This document shows positions 16,993 through 24,045 of a stretch of 40,858 bases of DNA, in pieces; position 1 is the first letter of the stretch; each line of letters starts with the position of its first letter. The stretch covers positions 1 through 40,858 of the forward strand of contig CALUTG010000010.1 of the NCBI GenBank assembly GCA_944323615.1, given 5' to 3'. Below the pieces are notes generated by a model. That model searched no databases. It saw only the letters and a program-made list of their open reading frames with translations, and was not told where the DNA came from. Both the position numbers and the translations under genes were made by a program. This DNA comes from Candidatus Gastranaerophilales bacterium (GTDB lineage Bacteria; Cyanobacteriota; Vampirovibrionia; Gastranaerophilales; Gastranaerophilaceae).

Positions 16993-17826
16993 ATGGAAAC
17001 CTTTGAATTAACCAATTATAATTTTTATTCAAGCCGTTTGGATATGGAATTAATAACAACTATTGTTGATGCGCTTAAAGAAATTTTGGAAGAAGATAAA
17101 AAACAGGAACAGCCTTTGTTTTTAAAGGTTGCTGATAACTTTATTATGGATATAGCAAGAAAAGTTGTTCAAGAAAAAAAGAGGACTTTTCTTATTGGTA
17201 TAACCGGTGAAAGTGCTTCCGGAAAAACAGTTTTTGTCGATAATACGATAGAGGCTGTTGTAAGAGAGAAAAAAGAAGGTATTTATACAGTAATCAGATG
17301 TGATGATTATTACAAAGATACATCTAAAGAGCTTCAAGAAGCCGGCAGTTATGATGCATTGTTTAAAACCGGGTTTAGTTTTGACACTCCGGATGCTATT
17401 GATTTAAAGCTTATGCGCAAGCATCTTCTAGCGCTTAAGAATCTTGAGACGGTTGTTTCGCCGAAGTATGATTTTGTAACCTGTGTTTCTGACCCCAACG
17501 GTGATGTAAAAAAACCGGCAAAGGTTATTCTGACAGAAGGTTTGTACGTTTTAAACGAGGATGTCCGTGATATTATGGATGTTAAGGTATATGTATTTAC
17601 ACCTCTCGAAGTCATCAAAGAGCGCTGGTACAAGCGTGCGGTATTAAGAGGTAAAACCGGAGAGGCTGCTGATTTGCAGTTTAAAAATGTAAATGAGACC
17701 GCTCAGCAGTACATAAGACCTACCTATCAGATATCTGATTGTATTATTAACGGTATGGTTGATAAAGAGTATATTAAAGTTATTACAGACAAGATTTTAA
17801 ATAAATTAAGCGAAATTTGCGCTTAG
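16993..17826 (+). CDS. uridine kinase-like P-loop kinase (PRK/Udk family)
   Basis: Likely phosphorylates a nucleoside or related small molecule using a nucleotide triphosphate. After an N-terminal 70-residue helical extension come Walker A (GITGESASGKT) and the RCDDYYKD motif characteristic of uridine kinase/phosphoribulokinase relatives. Then DSFDTPDAID-type text (FSFDTPDAIDLKLM) follows, then VILTEGLYVL in the position of Udk IVEGI, and a lid-like basic KERWYKRAVLRGKTGE. The 277-residue length exceeds classical Udk (about 210) because of the extension. Substrate specificity is not certain. ATG at 16993 is preceded by AAGGA; QueD follows 24 bases downstream, starting a close-packed plus-strand run through DeoC. 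Confidence 0.85.
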   Translation: METFELTNYNFYSSRLDMELITTIVDALKEILEEDKKQEQPLFLKVADNFIMDIARKVVQEKKRTFLIGITGESASGKTVFVDNTIEAVVREKKEGIYTVIRCDDYYKDTSKELQEAGSYDALFKTGFSFDTPDAIDLKLMRKHLLALKNLETVVSPKYDFVTCVSDPNGDVKKPAKVILTEGLYVLNEDVRDIMDVKVYVFTPLEVIKERWYKRAVLRGKTGEAADLQFKNVNETAQQYIRPTYQISDCIINGMVDKEYIKVITDKILNKLSEICA

Positions 17827-17850
17827 TTTCACTATGGAGGGGAAGGCAGA

Positions 17851-18210
17851 ATGTTTGAATTAAAGGCTCAGATGTATTTTGCAGCCGCACACCACCTGTT
17901 GAATTATGAAGGAGAATGCGAAAACCAGCATGGTCATAACTGGCTTGTTGAAGCGTATGTAAAAGGAAATTCTTTAGATAAAAGTAATATCCTTATAGAT
18001 TATAAAGTTTTAAAGCGGGAACTGAAAGCTGTTTTAGATTTACTTGACCATAAAGACTTGAATGAACTTCCTTATTTTAAAGGCGAAAGTCCTTCAAGCG
18101 AAATGATTTCAATGTTTATTTATAATAAACTTAAAGAAAGAGTTAACCTTGTAAGCAAGGTTTCTGTCTGGGAAACTCCGACATCTTGCGCAAGCTACTA
18201 TGAAGAATAG
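17851..18210 (+). CDS. queD: 6-pyruvoyl-tetrahydropterin synthase / 6-carboxytetrahydropterin synthase family
   Basis: QueD makes 6-carboxy-5,6,7,8-tetrahydropterin from dihydroneopterin triphosphate in queuosine/7-deazaguanine synthesis. The 119-residue protein has the zinc-binding His of FAAAHHL, the catalytic Cys and paired His of CENQHGHNW, the DHKDLNE stretch with catalytic Asp-His, the PSSEMISMFIYNKL helix, and the ETPTSCASYYE end with the substrate-anchoring Glu. ATG at 17851 follows ATGGAGGGG. QueC, QueE and QueF are not in the window, so assignment to queuosine rather than another pterin product is by family expectation. It lies between a uridine-kinase-like gene and uppP. Confidence 0.9.
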   Translation: MFELKAQMYFAAAHHLLNYEGECENQHGHNWLVEAYVKGNSLDKSNILIDYKVLKRELKAVLDLLDHKDLNELPYFKGESPSSEMISMFIYNKLKERVNLVSKVSVWETPTSCASYYEE

Positions 18211-18229
18211 TTTTTGGGGAGGATAATAA

Positions 18230-19069
18230 TTGGATTTAATACAATCAATATTAATGGGGTTTATACAGGGTCTGAGCGAGTTTTTGCCGATTTCGAGCTC
18301 TGCGCATCTTGTGTTTACTTCTAATTTTTATAAAGTTTTTAAGGGAATTGAAATTGTTCAGGAATCCAATCAGGAAATTTTTCTTGATATTATGCTTCAT
18401 TTAGGAACTTTGATTGCGGTTTTAATTTTCTTTAGAAAAGATATTATGAATATTTTGCGGGCACTTTATCTGGGGTTTAAAAATAAGGATTATAATAATA
18501 CGGAATTTAAATTGGGATTATATATTATTCTGGGAACGGTGATTACTGTGTTTATAGCATATCCTCTTAACGAGGTTGCGGGCGGACTTGTTTTTAAACC
18601 TGCTATAGTAGGAATTCTTCTTGTATTTACGGGAATTTTGCTTTTGTCAAGCGAATATTTTGCTAAAAAACACCAAGAGAAAAAAGAATTGTCTTTGAAA
18701 AGTTCAATTTTTATTGCTATAGCACAAGGTTTAGCCGCACTTCCGGGTTTTTCACGCTCCGGGCTTACAATTGCGACCGGACTCTTTGCCGGCATGGATA
18801 GGACAAAGGCGGCAAGATACTCATTTTTGCTTTCTGTTCCGATAATACTCGGAGCTTCAATGGTTTATCCTCTGGTTAAACTTGACTTGCATGAAGTTCT
18901 TGCTTTTAACTGGACGGCTATTATTGCAGGTACTGTTGTTTCCGGTATTGTCGGTTACTTATGTATAAAGTATTTTATAAAATTTGTTTCCCGCTTTTCT
19001 CTTGCGGTTTTTGGTTATTATTGTTTGATAGTAGGAATTTTTACATTTATATTTTTTCTGGGGAGGTAG
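18230..19069 (+). CDS. uppP: undecaprenyl-diphosphate phosphatase (UppP/BacA)
   Basis: Integral membrane phosphatase that regenerates undecaprenyl phosphate, the lipid carrier for peptidoglycan and other envelope glycans; it also gives bacitracin resistance. The TTG start at 18230 is supported by GGGGAGGATAATAA. The 279-residue length is standard. Both signature blocks are present: GLSEFLPISSSAHLV near 14-28, with the catalytic Glu, and the second motif LPGFSRSG near 169. Multiple hydrophobic segments span the protein. It packs between queD and deoC with gaps of 19 and 3 bases, suggesting co-transcription by position. Confidence 0.96.
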   Translation: MDLIQSILMGFIQGLSEFLPISSSAHLVFTSNFYKVFKGIEIVQESNQEIFLDIMLHLGTLIAVLIFFRKDIMNILRALYLGFKNKDYNNTEFKLGLYIILGTVITVFIAYPLNEVAGGLVFKPAIVGILLVFTGILLLSSEYFAKKHQEKKELSLKSSIFIAIAQGLAALPGFSRSGLTIATGLFAGMDRTKAARYSFLLSVPIILGASMVYPLVKLDLHEVLAFNWTAIIAGTVVSGIVGYLCIKYFIKFVSRFSLAVFGYYCLIVGIFTFIFFLGR

Positions 19070-19072
19070 CTG

Positions 19073-19726
19073 ATGGAATTAAACAAATACATAGAACATA
19101 CTCTTCTTAAACAGGATGCAGGTAAAGATGAAGTCATTAAACTTCTTGAGGAAGCGAAAAAATATAACTTTTTCGGAGTTTGCGTTAATCCTGTTAACGT
19201 AAAAATGGCTAAAGACTATCTTGAAGGTACAGATATTAAAGTTGTAACGGTTATTGGTTTCCCTCTCGGACAATCGACACGAGAGGTGAAAGTTCTTGAA
19301 ACAATAGATGCCATTAAAAACGCTGCTGATGAAATAGATATGGTAATTAATGGCGGCAAGCTTAAAGACGGCGAGTTTGCTTATGTAAGAGATGAAATTG
19401 CTGCGGTTAAGATGGCATGTCAGGGTAAAAATCTCAAAGTTATTTTGGAAACAGATTTGTTAAATAAAACCGAGATAAAGAAAGCTTGTGAAATTTGTAT
19501 AGAAGCCGGTGCCGATTTTGTTAAGACTTCAACAGGTTTTGTAAAAAACGGGGTCGGAGCTAAAGAAGAAGATGTTAAGCTTATGTATGAGACAGTGAAG
19601 AGTTCTGGACTTAAGGTTAAAGCTTCCGGCGGAATCAGAGACAGAGAAGCTGCTATTAGGATGATTGAAGCGGGAGCATCTCGTTTGGGTACAAGTTCCG
19701 GTGTAAAAATTTGCGCCGAAGGCTAA
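19073..19726 (+). CDS. deoC: deoxyribose-phosphate aldolase
   Basis: Cleaves 2-deoxyribose 5-phosphate to glyceraldehyde 3-phosphate and acetaldehyde in deoxynucleoside breakdown. The 217-residue class I aldolase has the usual N-terminus (KYIEHTLLK), TVIGFPLG, EIDMVINGG with the catalytic Asp region, VILETDLL, the Schiff-base Lys in FVKTSTGF, and VKASGGIRDREAA with the second active-site Lys, then the phosphate-binding GASRLGTSSG. ATG at 19073 follows GGGGAGGTAGCTG three bases after uppP. A terminator lies about 95 bases downstream. Confidence 0.97.
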   Translation: MELNKYIEHTLLKQDAGKDEVIKLLEEAKKYNFFGVCVNPVNVKMAKDYLEGTDIKVVTVIGFPLGQSTREVKVLETIDAIKNAADEIDMVINGGKLKDGEFAYVRDEIAAVKMACQGKNLKVILETDLLNKTEIKKACEICIEAGADFVKTSTGFVKNGVGAKEEDVKLMYETVKSSGLKVKASGGIRDREAAIRMIEAGASRLGTSSGVKICAEG

Positions 19727-19820
19727 GTCTTTAGGATTAGATAGCGGGTAAGTAAAAAGTTTAATGTATTGATGAGGGTTTAAGTTTAATATTATATAGA
19801 ATCCTCATCGCTCAAATTTT

Positions 19821-19851
19821 CCTCTCTTTTTTGTAAGAGAGGTTTTTTTTA
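19821..19851 (+). terminator. rho-independent terminator after deoC
   Basis: Stem CCTCTCTT / AAGAGAGG with a six-base TTTTGT loop, followed by eight T residues. It closes the plus-strand run ending with deoC and abuts the stop of the convergent XRE gene. A longer imperfect stem (GATGAGG...CCTCATC) lies just upstream at about 19770-19811. Confidence 0.85.
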
Positions 19852-20085
19852 TAATTCTATTTTTGCTGTATCAACCAGTTCCGGAAGGCTTACCTTAAGA
19901 GCTTTTGCTATGCGATACAGAGTTTCTATTGTCGGGGAGCTTGTACCTCGCTCAATAGCGCCTATAGAATTTTTGCTAAGTTCAGCTCTTTCTGCCAGTT
20001 CTTCTTGCGACAATTTTAATTTTGTCCTCAAGAGCTTAACTTTTAAACCTATTTTACTGTTTATGTTATTTACTTTATTTGTCAT
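19849..20085 (-). CDS. XRE-family helix-turn-helix transcriptional regulator
   Basis: Small DNA-binding repressor-type protein. The HTH_3 domain fills most of it: IGLKVKLLRTKLKLSQEELAERAELS is helix 1-2, then KNSIGAIERGTSSPTIETLYRIAKALKVSL. Recognition helix is SKNSIGAIERG. I chose ATG at 20085 (78 residues) over a TTG at 20124 because a good promoter (TTGAAT-N17-TATTAT) lies across the longer form; the resulting transcript would be nearly leaderless, and indeed no ribosome binding site is seen. It is divergent from the small gene at 20173, with a perfect 16-base palindrome between them as the likely operator. Whether it represses itself, its neighbour, or both is inferred. Confidence 0.88.
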   Translation of the reverse strand: MTNKVNNINSKIGLKVKLLRTKLKLSQEELAERAELSKNSIGAIERGTSSPTIETLYRIAKALKVSLPELVDTAKIEL

Positions 20086-20095
20086 ATTAACAACT

Positions 20096-20124
20096 ATAAT
20101 AGGTAATTGACAATTGTTATTCAA
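20096..20124 (-). promoter_or_regulatory. promoter of the XRE regulator
   Basis: On the minus strand TTGAAT (20124-20119), a 17-base spacer, and TATTAT (20101-20096). The expected transcription start is within a few bases of the chosen ATG at 20085, giving an almost leaderless mRNA. Confidence 0.6.
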
Positions 20125-20144
20125 GGAAGTAGGCTTGTTATATG

Positions 20145-20160
20145 AACAAGTTAACTTGTT
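20145..20160. promoter_or_regulatory. perfect 16-base palindrome, likely operator of the XRE regulator
   Basis: AACAAGTTAACTTGTT is identical on both strands and lies between the divergent XRE gene and the gene starting at 20173, just before the latter's AAGGAGG ribosome binding site. Size and symmetry fit binding by an XRE dimer. A TTGACA at 20107-20112 may be the -35 of the plus-strand gene, with only a weak -10 (TAGGCT), so the palindrome would cover the start of that transcript. Confidence 0.6.
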
Positions 20161-20172
20161 AAGGAGGTGGGT

Positions 20173-20427
20173 ATGTTAATAGAAAATTTACTTGTTGATT
20201 TAAAGTATCCTTGTGTAGGAATAGGAATTGCCGCAGAACAACTGTCAGATAAATTGTCTGATTCCTGGGAAGTGTTTAGTTCTTCCGGAACTGTCGAAGA
20301 TTTTAATAGCCTGCAAGGGTTGTGCTATGTGCTGGTTGCCGCTTCTGAGCATTTGAAAACACTTACTGAGAATTATCAACAAGAAGTCAGGAAGAGGTTC
20401 TCGGAAATTACAACAAAAGAGCTTTAG
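20173..20427 (+). CDS. small unknown protein divergent from XRE regulator
   Basis: 84 residues from ATG at 20173, chosen over a GTG two codons earlier because AAGGAGG (20161-20167) sits five bases upstream of the ATG and overlaps the GTG. The protein begins MLIENLLVDLKYPCVGIGIAAEQLSDKLSD, predicted helical with no membrane segment, and ends in a charged helix (ENYQQEVRKRFSEITTKEL). No family recognised. It is the likely target of the XRE regulator across the palindrome. The pair looks superficially like a toxin-antitoxin or phage-type module, but nothing in the sequence identifies a toxin. Confidence 0.65.
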   Translation: MLIENLLVDLKYPCVGIGIAAEQLSDKLSDSWEVFSSSGTVEDFNSLQGLCYVLVAASEHLKTLTENYQQEVRKRFSEITTKEL

Positions 20428-20432
20428 TAAAT

Positions 20433-20466
20433 AAAAAAAGAACACCCTAGAAGGTGTTCTTTTTTA
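20433..20466. terminator. bidirectional rho-independent terminator
   Basis: AAAGAACACC / GGTGTTCTTT stem with a CTAGAA-type loop, A-tract before and T-tract after. It ends the small gene on the plus strand and also stands directly beyond the tRNA-Glu 3' end on the minus strand, so it serves both. Confidence 0.85.
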
Positions 20467-20468
20467 AA

Positions 20469-20544
20469 TGGTACCCCCAAGCGAATTCGAATCGCTGTCT
20501 ACACCGTGAAAGGGTGTTGTCCTAGGCCTCTAGACGATGGGGGC
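20469..20544 (-). tRNA. tRNA-Glu (UUC)
   Basis: Read on the minus strand the 76-base sequence begins GCCCCCATCGTCTAGAGG, has the anticodon arm ACACC-CTTTCAC-GGTGT with anticodon TTC, the T arm GCGATTCGAATTCGC, and the acceptor end TGGGGGT-A-CCA with CCA encoded. Acceptor pairing is complete with one G-U at the first position. Glutamyl-tRNA synthetase lies 5 kb away but is separately transcribed. Confidence 0.97.
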
Positions 20545-20559
20545 TTATCGACAATCTCT

Positions 20560-20587
20560 ATACTATCAAATCAATTTTTAATGTCAA
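20560..20587 (-). promoter_or_regulatory. promoter of tRNA-Glu
   Basis: Minus strand TTGACA (20587-20582), 16-base spacer, TAGTAT (20565-20560) preceded by an extended TG. Transcription would start about 8-10 bases before the mature tRNA 5' end at 20544. Confidence 0.7.
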
Positions 20588-20604
20588 GCAATTTCGTTAA
20601 TTAC

Positions 20605-20633
20605 TTGAATACAATACTTTTTAGTCGTACAAT
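20605..20633 (+). promoter_or_regulatory. sigma-70 promoter of map
   Basis: TTGAAT (20605-20610), a 17-base spacer, and TACAAT (20628-20633), about 33 bases before the map ATG with GGGAGG ribosome binding site between. It is divergent from the tRNA-Glu promoter. Confidence 0.7.
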
Positions 20634-20666
20634 TGTTTTATAAAAAGAGGTTATTGGGAGGTTTTT

Positions 20667-21419
20667 ATGATTAATCGTAAATCCAGAGACGAGATAAAGA
20701 GAATGAGACATGCCGGACATATTGTTGCTCTTGTTCATCAGGAGATGAAAAAAGTTGTTGAGCCGGGTATTTCTACAAAAGAGCTTGATAATATTGCTAT
20801 GAAAGTTATTAAAGCTAATAAAGCTATTCCTACGTTTCTGGGTTACAGCGGTTTTCCGGCAAGTATCTGTACTTCAATTAATGAACAGGTTGTACACGGA
20901 ATTCCTTCCGAAGATATTATTCTAAAAGAAGGCGATATTATCGCAATTGATGTAGGCGCAACTTATGGCGGAATGGTCGGCGACAGTGCCTGGTCTTATG
21001 CCGTTGGTAAAATTTCTCCGGAAAAAGAACGCCTTATGAAAGCTACCGAAGAAGCTCTTTATGCCGGAATTGCCCATATGAGAGCAGGGAATGTTCTTGA
21101 TGATATTTCAGGCGGAATCGAAGATGTTGCTAAAAGAGAAAAATTAGGAATTGTCCGTCAGTACGGCGGTCACGGTGTCGGGCACGTTATGCACGAAGAT
21201 CCGTTTCTCTTTAATTACAGAGTAGGTGACCAAACTCTTATTAAGTCCGGCATGGTTATTGCTATTGAGCCGATGTTGAACTTAGGCTGCGATGACGTAA
21301 AAGTCCTTGATGACGGCTGGACAGTCATAACAAAAGACGGTGCACCTTCCGCTCACTTTGAACATACTGTTCTGGCAACAGAAGATGAACCGATCTTAAT
21401 GACTACTTTAATGGAGTAA
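20667..21419 (+). CDS. map: type I methionine aminopeptidase
   Basis: Removes the N-terminal Met from new proteins. The 250-residue length is standard for the bacterial type I enzyme. All five metal-binding residues can be placed: Asp in AIDVGATY, Asp in GMVGDSAW, His in YGGHGVGHVMHEDP, Glu in IAIEPMLN, and the final Glu in SAHFEHTVL. The substrate His of VVHGIP is present too. ATG at 20667 follows GGGAGGTTTTT. Monocistronic, with its own promoter; its stop is directly adjacent to the stop of the convergent gene at 21420, with no terminator between. Confidence 0.97.
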   Translation: MINRKSRDEIKRMRHAGHIVALVHQEMKKVVEPGISTKELDNIAMKVIKANKAIPTFLGYSGFPASICTSINEQVVHGIPSEDIILKEGDIIAIDVGATYGGMVGDSAWSYAVGKISPEKERLMKATEEALYAGIAHMRAGNVLDDISGGIEDVAKREKLGIVRQYGGHGVGHVMHEDPFLFNYRVGDQTLIKSGMVIAIEPMLNLGCDDVKVLDDGWTVITKDGAPSAHFEHTVLATEDEPILMTTLME

Positions 21420-22148
21420 TTAAAGTCCCAAAAGTTTTTGTAAAAAGTTCTTTTCCTTTATAGGACAAAATTCATCCAGTGGAACTCTTAGTTCATTTCC
21501 ATGAGTGTATTCATCTCTTTTTACGCTCATCTGGCTGAAACCAAAATTCTCTATGATTTCGTCACGGGTTCTTGTGATTCCTTCTTTTATATCAATTACT
21601 ACAGTATCGCCGTCAAGCTTGATAGTATAGTATTCATCCAAACCTGTATTTTCCAGTTTCGTTTGTGCTTTTTCCAGATTTTCACAAGCTTCGCGGTAGT
21701 TTACCTCTTGTGCCTCAATTGATTTTTTTGAGTTTGTAAAATCCTCATCTTCCATGTGAGCATATTTTACTCCATGTTCTTTTACGTAGTTACCAAAAGT
21801 AACTTCATTATAAGCTTTTTGTTCGCGTTTTGACTCCGGCGGGTTAATGGCATTGATTATTTTAGTGGTAGTCGAATTATACTTTCTGCAAACTTCTGTT
21901 GCATTGGGGTATATAAATCTGTCATTCTTTTCATCGTAAACATCAAGGGTTCTTATTTCAACAGGTGTTATATTCGTGAAGTCGAAATCATATCCGCAGC
22001 GGTTTTTAATATCGTTTTTAAAAATTTCAATTTCTTTGCCGTCAAGCATACCGTTTCTGTTTCCATTTTCATCAGCGTTAACAGCCCACTGTCTGAGTTT
22101 GTTTGCGCCGTACATATCAAATAATGCTAGTGAATAACTGTTTGGCAT
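21420..22148 (-). CDS. unknown protein with EF-hand-like loop
   Basis: Not recognised; 242 residues, soluble, acidic. Near residues 25-40 the stretch NADENGNRNGMLDGKEIEIFKND resembles a calcium-binding loop: Asp, Asn and Asp spaced as in an EF-hand or dockerin-like loop, with a following acidic residue, though it is not canonical. The middle is helical (EVNYREACENLEKAQTKLE). The end has beta-type text (YYTIKLDGDTVVIDIKEG). It starts MPNSYSLALFDMYGANKLRQWA with AAAGGAG upstream. It is transcribed from a region with the shared promoter-like motif at 22184-22212. Convergent with map, stop to stop. Confidence 0.65.
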   Translation of the reverse strand: MPNSYSLALFDMYGANKLRQWAVNADENGNRNGMLDGKEIEIFKNDIKNRCGYDFDFTNITPVEIRTLDVYDEKNDRFIYPNATEVCRKYNSTTTKIINAINPPESKREQKAYNEVTFGNYVKEHGVKYAHMEDEDFTNSKKSIEAQEVNYREACENLEKAQTKLENTGLDEYYTIKLDGDTVVIDIKEGITRTRDEIIENFGFSQMSVKRDEYTHGNELRVPLDEFCPIKEKNFLQKLLGL

Positions 22149-22183
22149 AATATTCTCCTTTAGAAAATCTCGTGTACATGTAT

Positions 22184-22212
22184 ATAAAGTTTATATCAGT
22201 TTTAAAATTGCC
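22184..22212 (-). promoter_or_regulatory. promoter-like motif GGCAATTTT-N13-ACTTTAT (copy A)
   Basis: Minus strand GGCAATTTT (22212-22204), 13 bases, ACTTTAT (22190-22184); the last base lies 36 bases upstream of the ATG at 22148. Identical blocks and spacing to the copies at 12925-12953 and 36113-36141. Confidence 0.6.
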
Positions 22213-22302
22213 TTTTCTGTAAACTTTTGTAAATCTTTACAAAAGATTTTTTGTGTTATAGAATCATGTGTAACTGTTAATATCTTAATCAATGAGGTAA
22301 AA

Positions 22303-22545
22303 ATGGATCAGATTGTTAAAATAGCATGGGAATTAAACGAAAATACTGATAACCGATATAAATTAGTATACGAAATCGCCGAGCTTGCTAAAAAACTGGT
22401 TGATGAAACACAGATGAAAAAAGCCCGAGACGAATTCGGTTTCGAAGAAGTTGTACAGGAAAACTCTTATAAAAAAGAAAATCCTGTTGAACACGCTATT
22501 ATGGTGAAGGCTTCGGAATCTGACGATACAGAACTTGTCGGATAA
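22303..22545 (+). CDS. small protein resembling RNA polymerase omega subunit
   Basis: 80 residues. The core NTDNRYKLVYEIAELAKKLVDE resembles the omega signature N-x-R-Y-x-L-V-x-x-A-A-x-R-A-x-x-L, and KENPVEHAIMVKASES sits where omega has K-P-V-x-x-A-x-E-E-I. Length also fits omega (70-100 residues). If right, it is the assembly-assisting subunit of RNA polymerase. The basic residues of the omega MR(E/K)A helix are reduced here (IAELAKK), so it is divergent. It has its own good start (GAGGTAAAA-ATG) and a strong terminator, so it is a single-gene unit. No other candidate is in the window. Identification is by pattern only. Confidence 0.55.
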   Translation: MDQIVKIAWELNENTDNRYKLVYEIAELAKKLVDETQMKKARDEFGFEEVVQENSYKKENPVEHAIMVKASESDDTELVG

Positions 22546-22564
22546 CAAAGCATTAGTTTTAAAC

Positions 22565-22598
22565 TAAAAGGAGCCTTCGTTTTGAAGGCTCCTTTTAA
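22565..22598 (+). terminator. rho-independent terminator after omega-like gene
   Basis: Perfect 13-bp stem AAAAGGAGCCTTC / GAAGGCTCCTTTT with a five-base loop, followed by a short T-rich stretch. Confidence 0.8.
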
Positions 22599-22668
22599 TA
22601 TGTAAAATTTTGTTAACAATCAGGCAATTTAATTCTTTCACGGAGTTAATTAGAAAGGAAGGCAGCGT

Positions 22669-22719
22669 ATGAGAAAGAACTGTTACAAAAAACTTATGAA
22701 TATGAAGTGGGGTTTGTAG
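22669..22719 (+). CDS. 16-codon mini-ORF (leader peptide or N-terminus cut off by TAG)
   Basis: ATG at 22669 has the best ribosome binding site in the locus (GAAAGGAAGGC) and encodes MRKNCYKKLMNMKWGL, then TAG at 22717-22719. One codon later, in the same frame, is the ATG (22723) of the large membrane protein, which has no comparable ribosome binding site. So either this is a leader peptide whose termination drives re-initiation on the downstream gene, or the TAG is a nonsense mutation that separated a short N-terminal extension. Sequence alone does not decide. Confidence 0.45.
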   Translation: MRKNCYKKLMNMKWGL

Positions 22720-22722
22720 ACT

Positions 22723-24045
22723 ATGATATTGAATGCAGCTAATATATTTTCAACATTAGGAAACCCTAATTCACTTGTGCCGCTTGCGGTTAAAGATTTG
22801 TCAGCTACCGCAGGCATGACGGCAGGTTCATTCGTTACAGGAAAAGAAGAAGGCGCTGACAGATTTATTGATGAAATGGGAACTGAGGTTATATGGCTTT
22901 TCGGAATTCCGGCTTTTAAATGGCTATATAATAATACTGTTTACAAAGCCGCAAAGCTTGATTCAAGTTTTGATGCCAGAAACCTTAAAAACAAAGAAAT
23001 TTTCGAAAAAATTAAAGAATACGCCCCAAATGAAGATGTAAAAAAAGAAATTGAAAAAATCGGAAGTAAAAGCAAACTCTTTAAAAATATTACAACCGGT
23101 AAATTCTTTGTTGCAACAGGGTTAACTGTTGCCGCATACTTAGGACTTACTAAAATAAAACAAAAATATACTGCCAAAAAAATCAGAGAAAATCTTATTA
23201 AAGAGTATGAAGAGTCTAAAAAACAGGAAAACGCGAAAAAGACTGAAAATAAAGAGACGCTAAATTCAGCAAATCCTTCATTCAAAGGCGCCGGCTCGGT
23301 AATTGAATCACTTGCGTTTTCTCCTGTAAAAAATATGTATGTTCTTGACGGATTTATTACTGCAACAAGATTGACGGAATCAAGAACCCCTCAAGAGTTT
23401 GTCGGGTATTCGATAAAAGAAGCAATGACACTGTGTTTTATGTATTATGCAGGTGGGAAAATCCAGGAATTGCTTGAAAAAAGAGCAATGAATAAGTTTA
23501 ATAAATCTATAGGTCTTGATGCGAGAGTTCTTGAAGATCCCGCATTCAAAAAAGCTTTTGAGGACGGGTCAATTGAAAAGGGTTTAAAAGAGTTTGAAAG
23601 TATTAAAGCTGCCCAAAGCGGGGAAAAACTTTCTAAAGACCCTCTTGCTCTCTATGAATTTATCCACAAGAATCCTGATAATTCTATTGTAAAAGCTGCA
23701 AAAAAATCAGATATTATCAAGTTGTATGAAAAAACCGATAAAATTGATACCAGAAAGTATATTGATCTAAAAGAGTTTGAAGGGGTTTATGATAATATGT
23801 CTAAACTCTATAATCAGTATAAAGATGCCCTCAAAAAAGGTGATACTTCCGGGAAATTTTTTGCGGGAGTTAAAAATTTAAAAAGAGGTTCAATTCTTAC
23901 TAACATAGGAGCTTGTATTTTAGCACTTGGAGTTGTTACTCCGGGGCTTATGCTGCTTAAAAGATTTACATCAAAAGGGGATGAAGAATTCCAGACTAAA
24001 AAAGAAATAAGGGAACAATTAATTAAAGAGGGAGTAATCGCATGA
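22723..24045 (+). CDS. lineage-type membrane protein with two homologous halves
   Basis: Unknown function; 440 residues. The N-terminal text (VPLAVKDLSATAGMTAGSFVTG, then ADRFIDEMGTEVIWLFGIPAFK) recalls a family I associate with Gastranaerophilales genomes, from memory only. Two halves look duplicated: RFIDEMGTEVIWLFGIPAFKWLYNN...DARNL...IFEKI (about 47-96) against EFVGYSIKEAMTLCFMYYAGGKIQELL...DARVL...AFKKAF (about 225-280). Each is followed by a membrane segment (126-143 and 391-412). A charged linker (145-185) carries the short motif NPSFKGAG at 184-191. Start at ATG 22723 is poorly supported by its own ribosome binding site (see the mini-ORF). The next gene overlaps by four bases. Confidence 0.7.
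   Translation: MILNAANIFSTLGNPNSLVPLAVKDLSATAGMTAGSFVTGKEEGADRFIDEMGTEVIWLFGIPAFKWLYNNTVYKAAKLDSSFDARNLKNKEIFEKIKEYAPNEDVKKEIEKIGSKSKLFKNITTGKFFVATGLTVAAYLGLTKIKQKYTAKKIRENLIKEYEESKKQENAKKTENKETLNSANPSFKGAGSVIESLAFSPVKNMYVLDGFITATRLTESRTPQEFVGYSIKEAMTLCFMYYAGGKIQELLEKRAMNKFNKSIGLDARVLEDPAFKKAFEDGSIEKGLKEFESIKAAQSGEKLSKDPLALYEFIHKNPDNSIVKAAKKSDIIKLYEKTDKIDTRKYIDLKEFEGVYDNMSKLYNQYKDALKKGDTSGKFFAGVKNLKRGSILTNIGACILALGVVTPGLMLLKRFTSKGDEEFQTKKEIREQLIKEGVIA

Noticed and set aside
19849-20427. XRE gene plus small divergent gene as a toxin-antitoxin pair
   Set aside because: The genes are divergent, not co-directional, and the partner shows no toxin motif.
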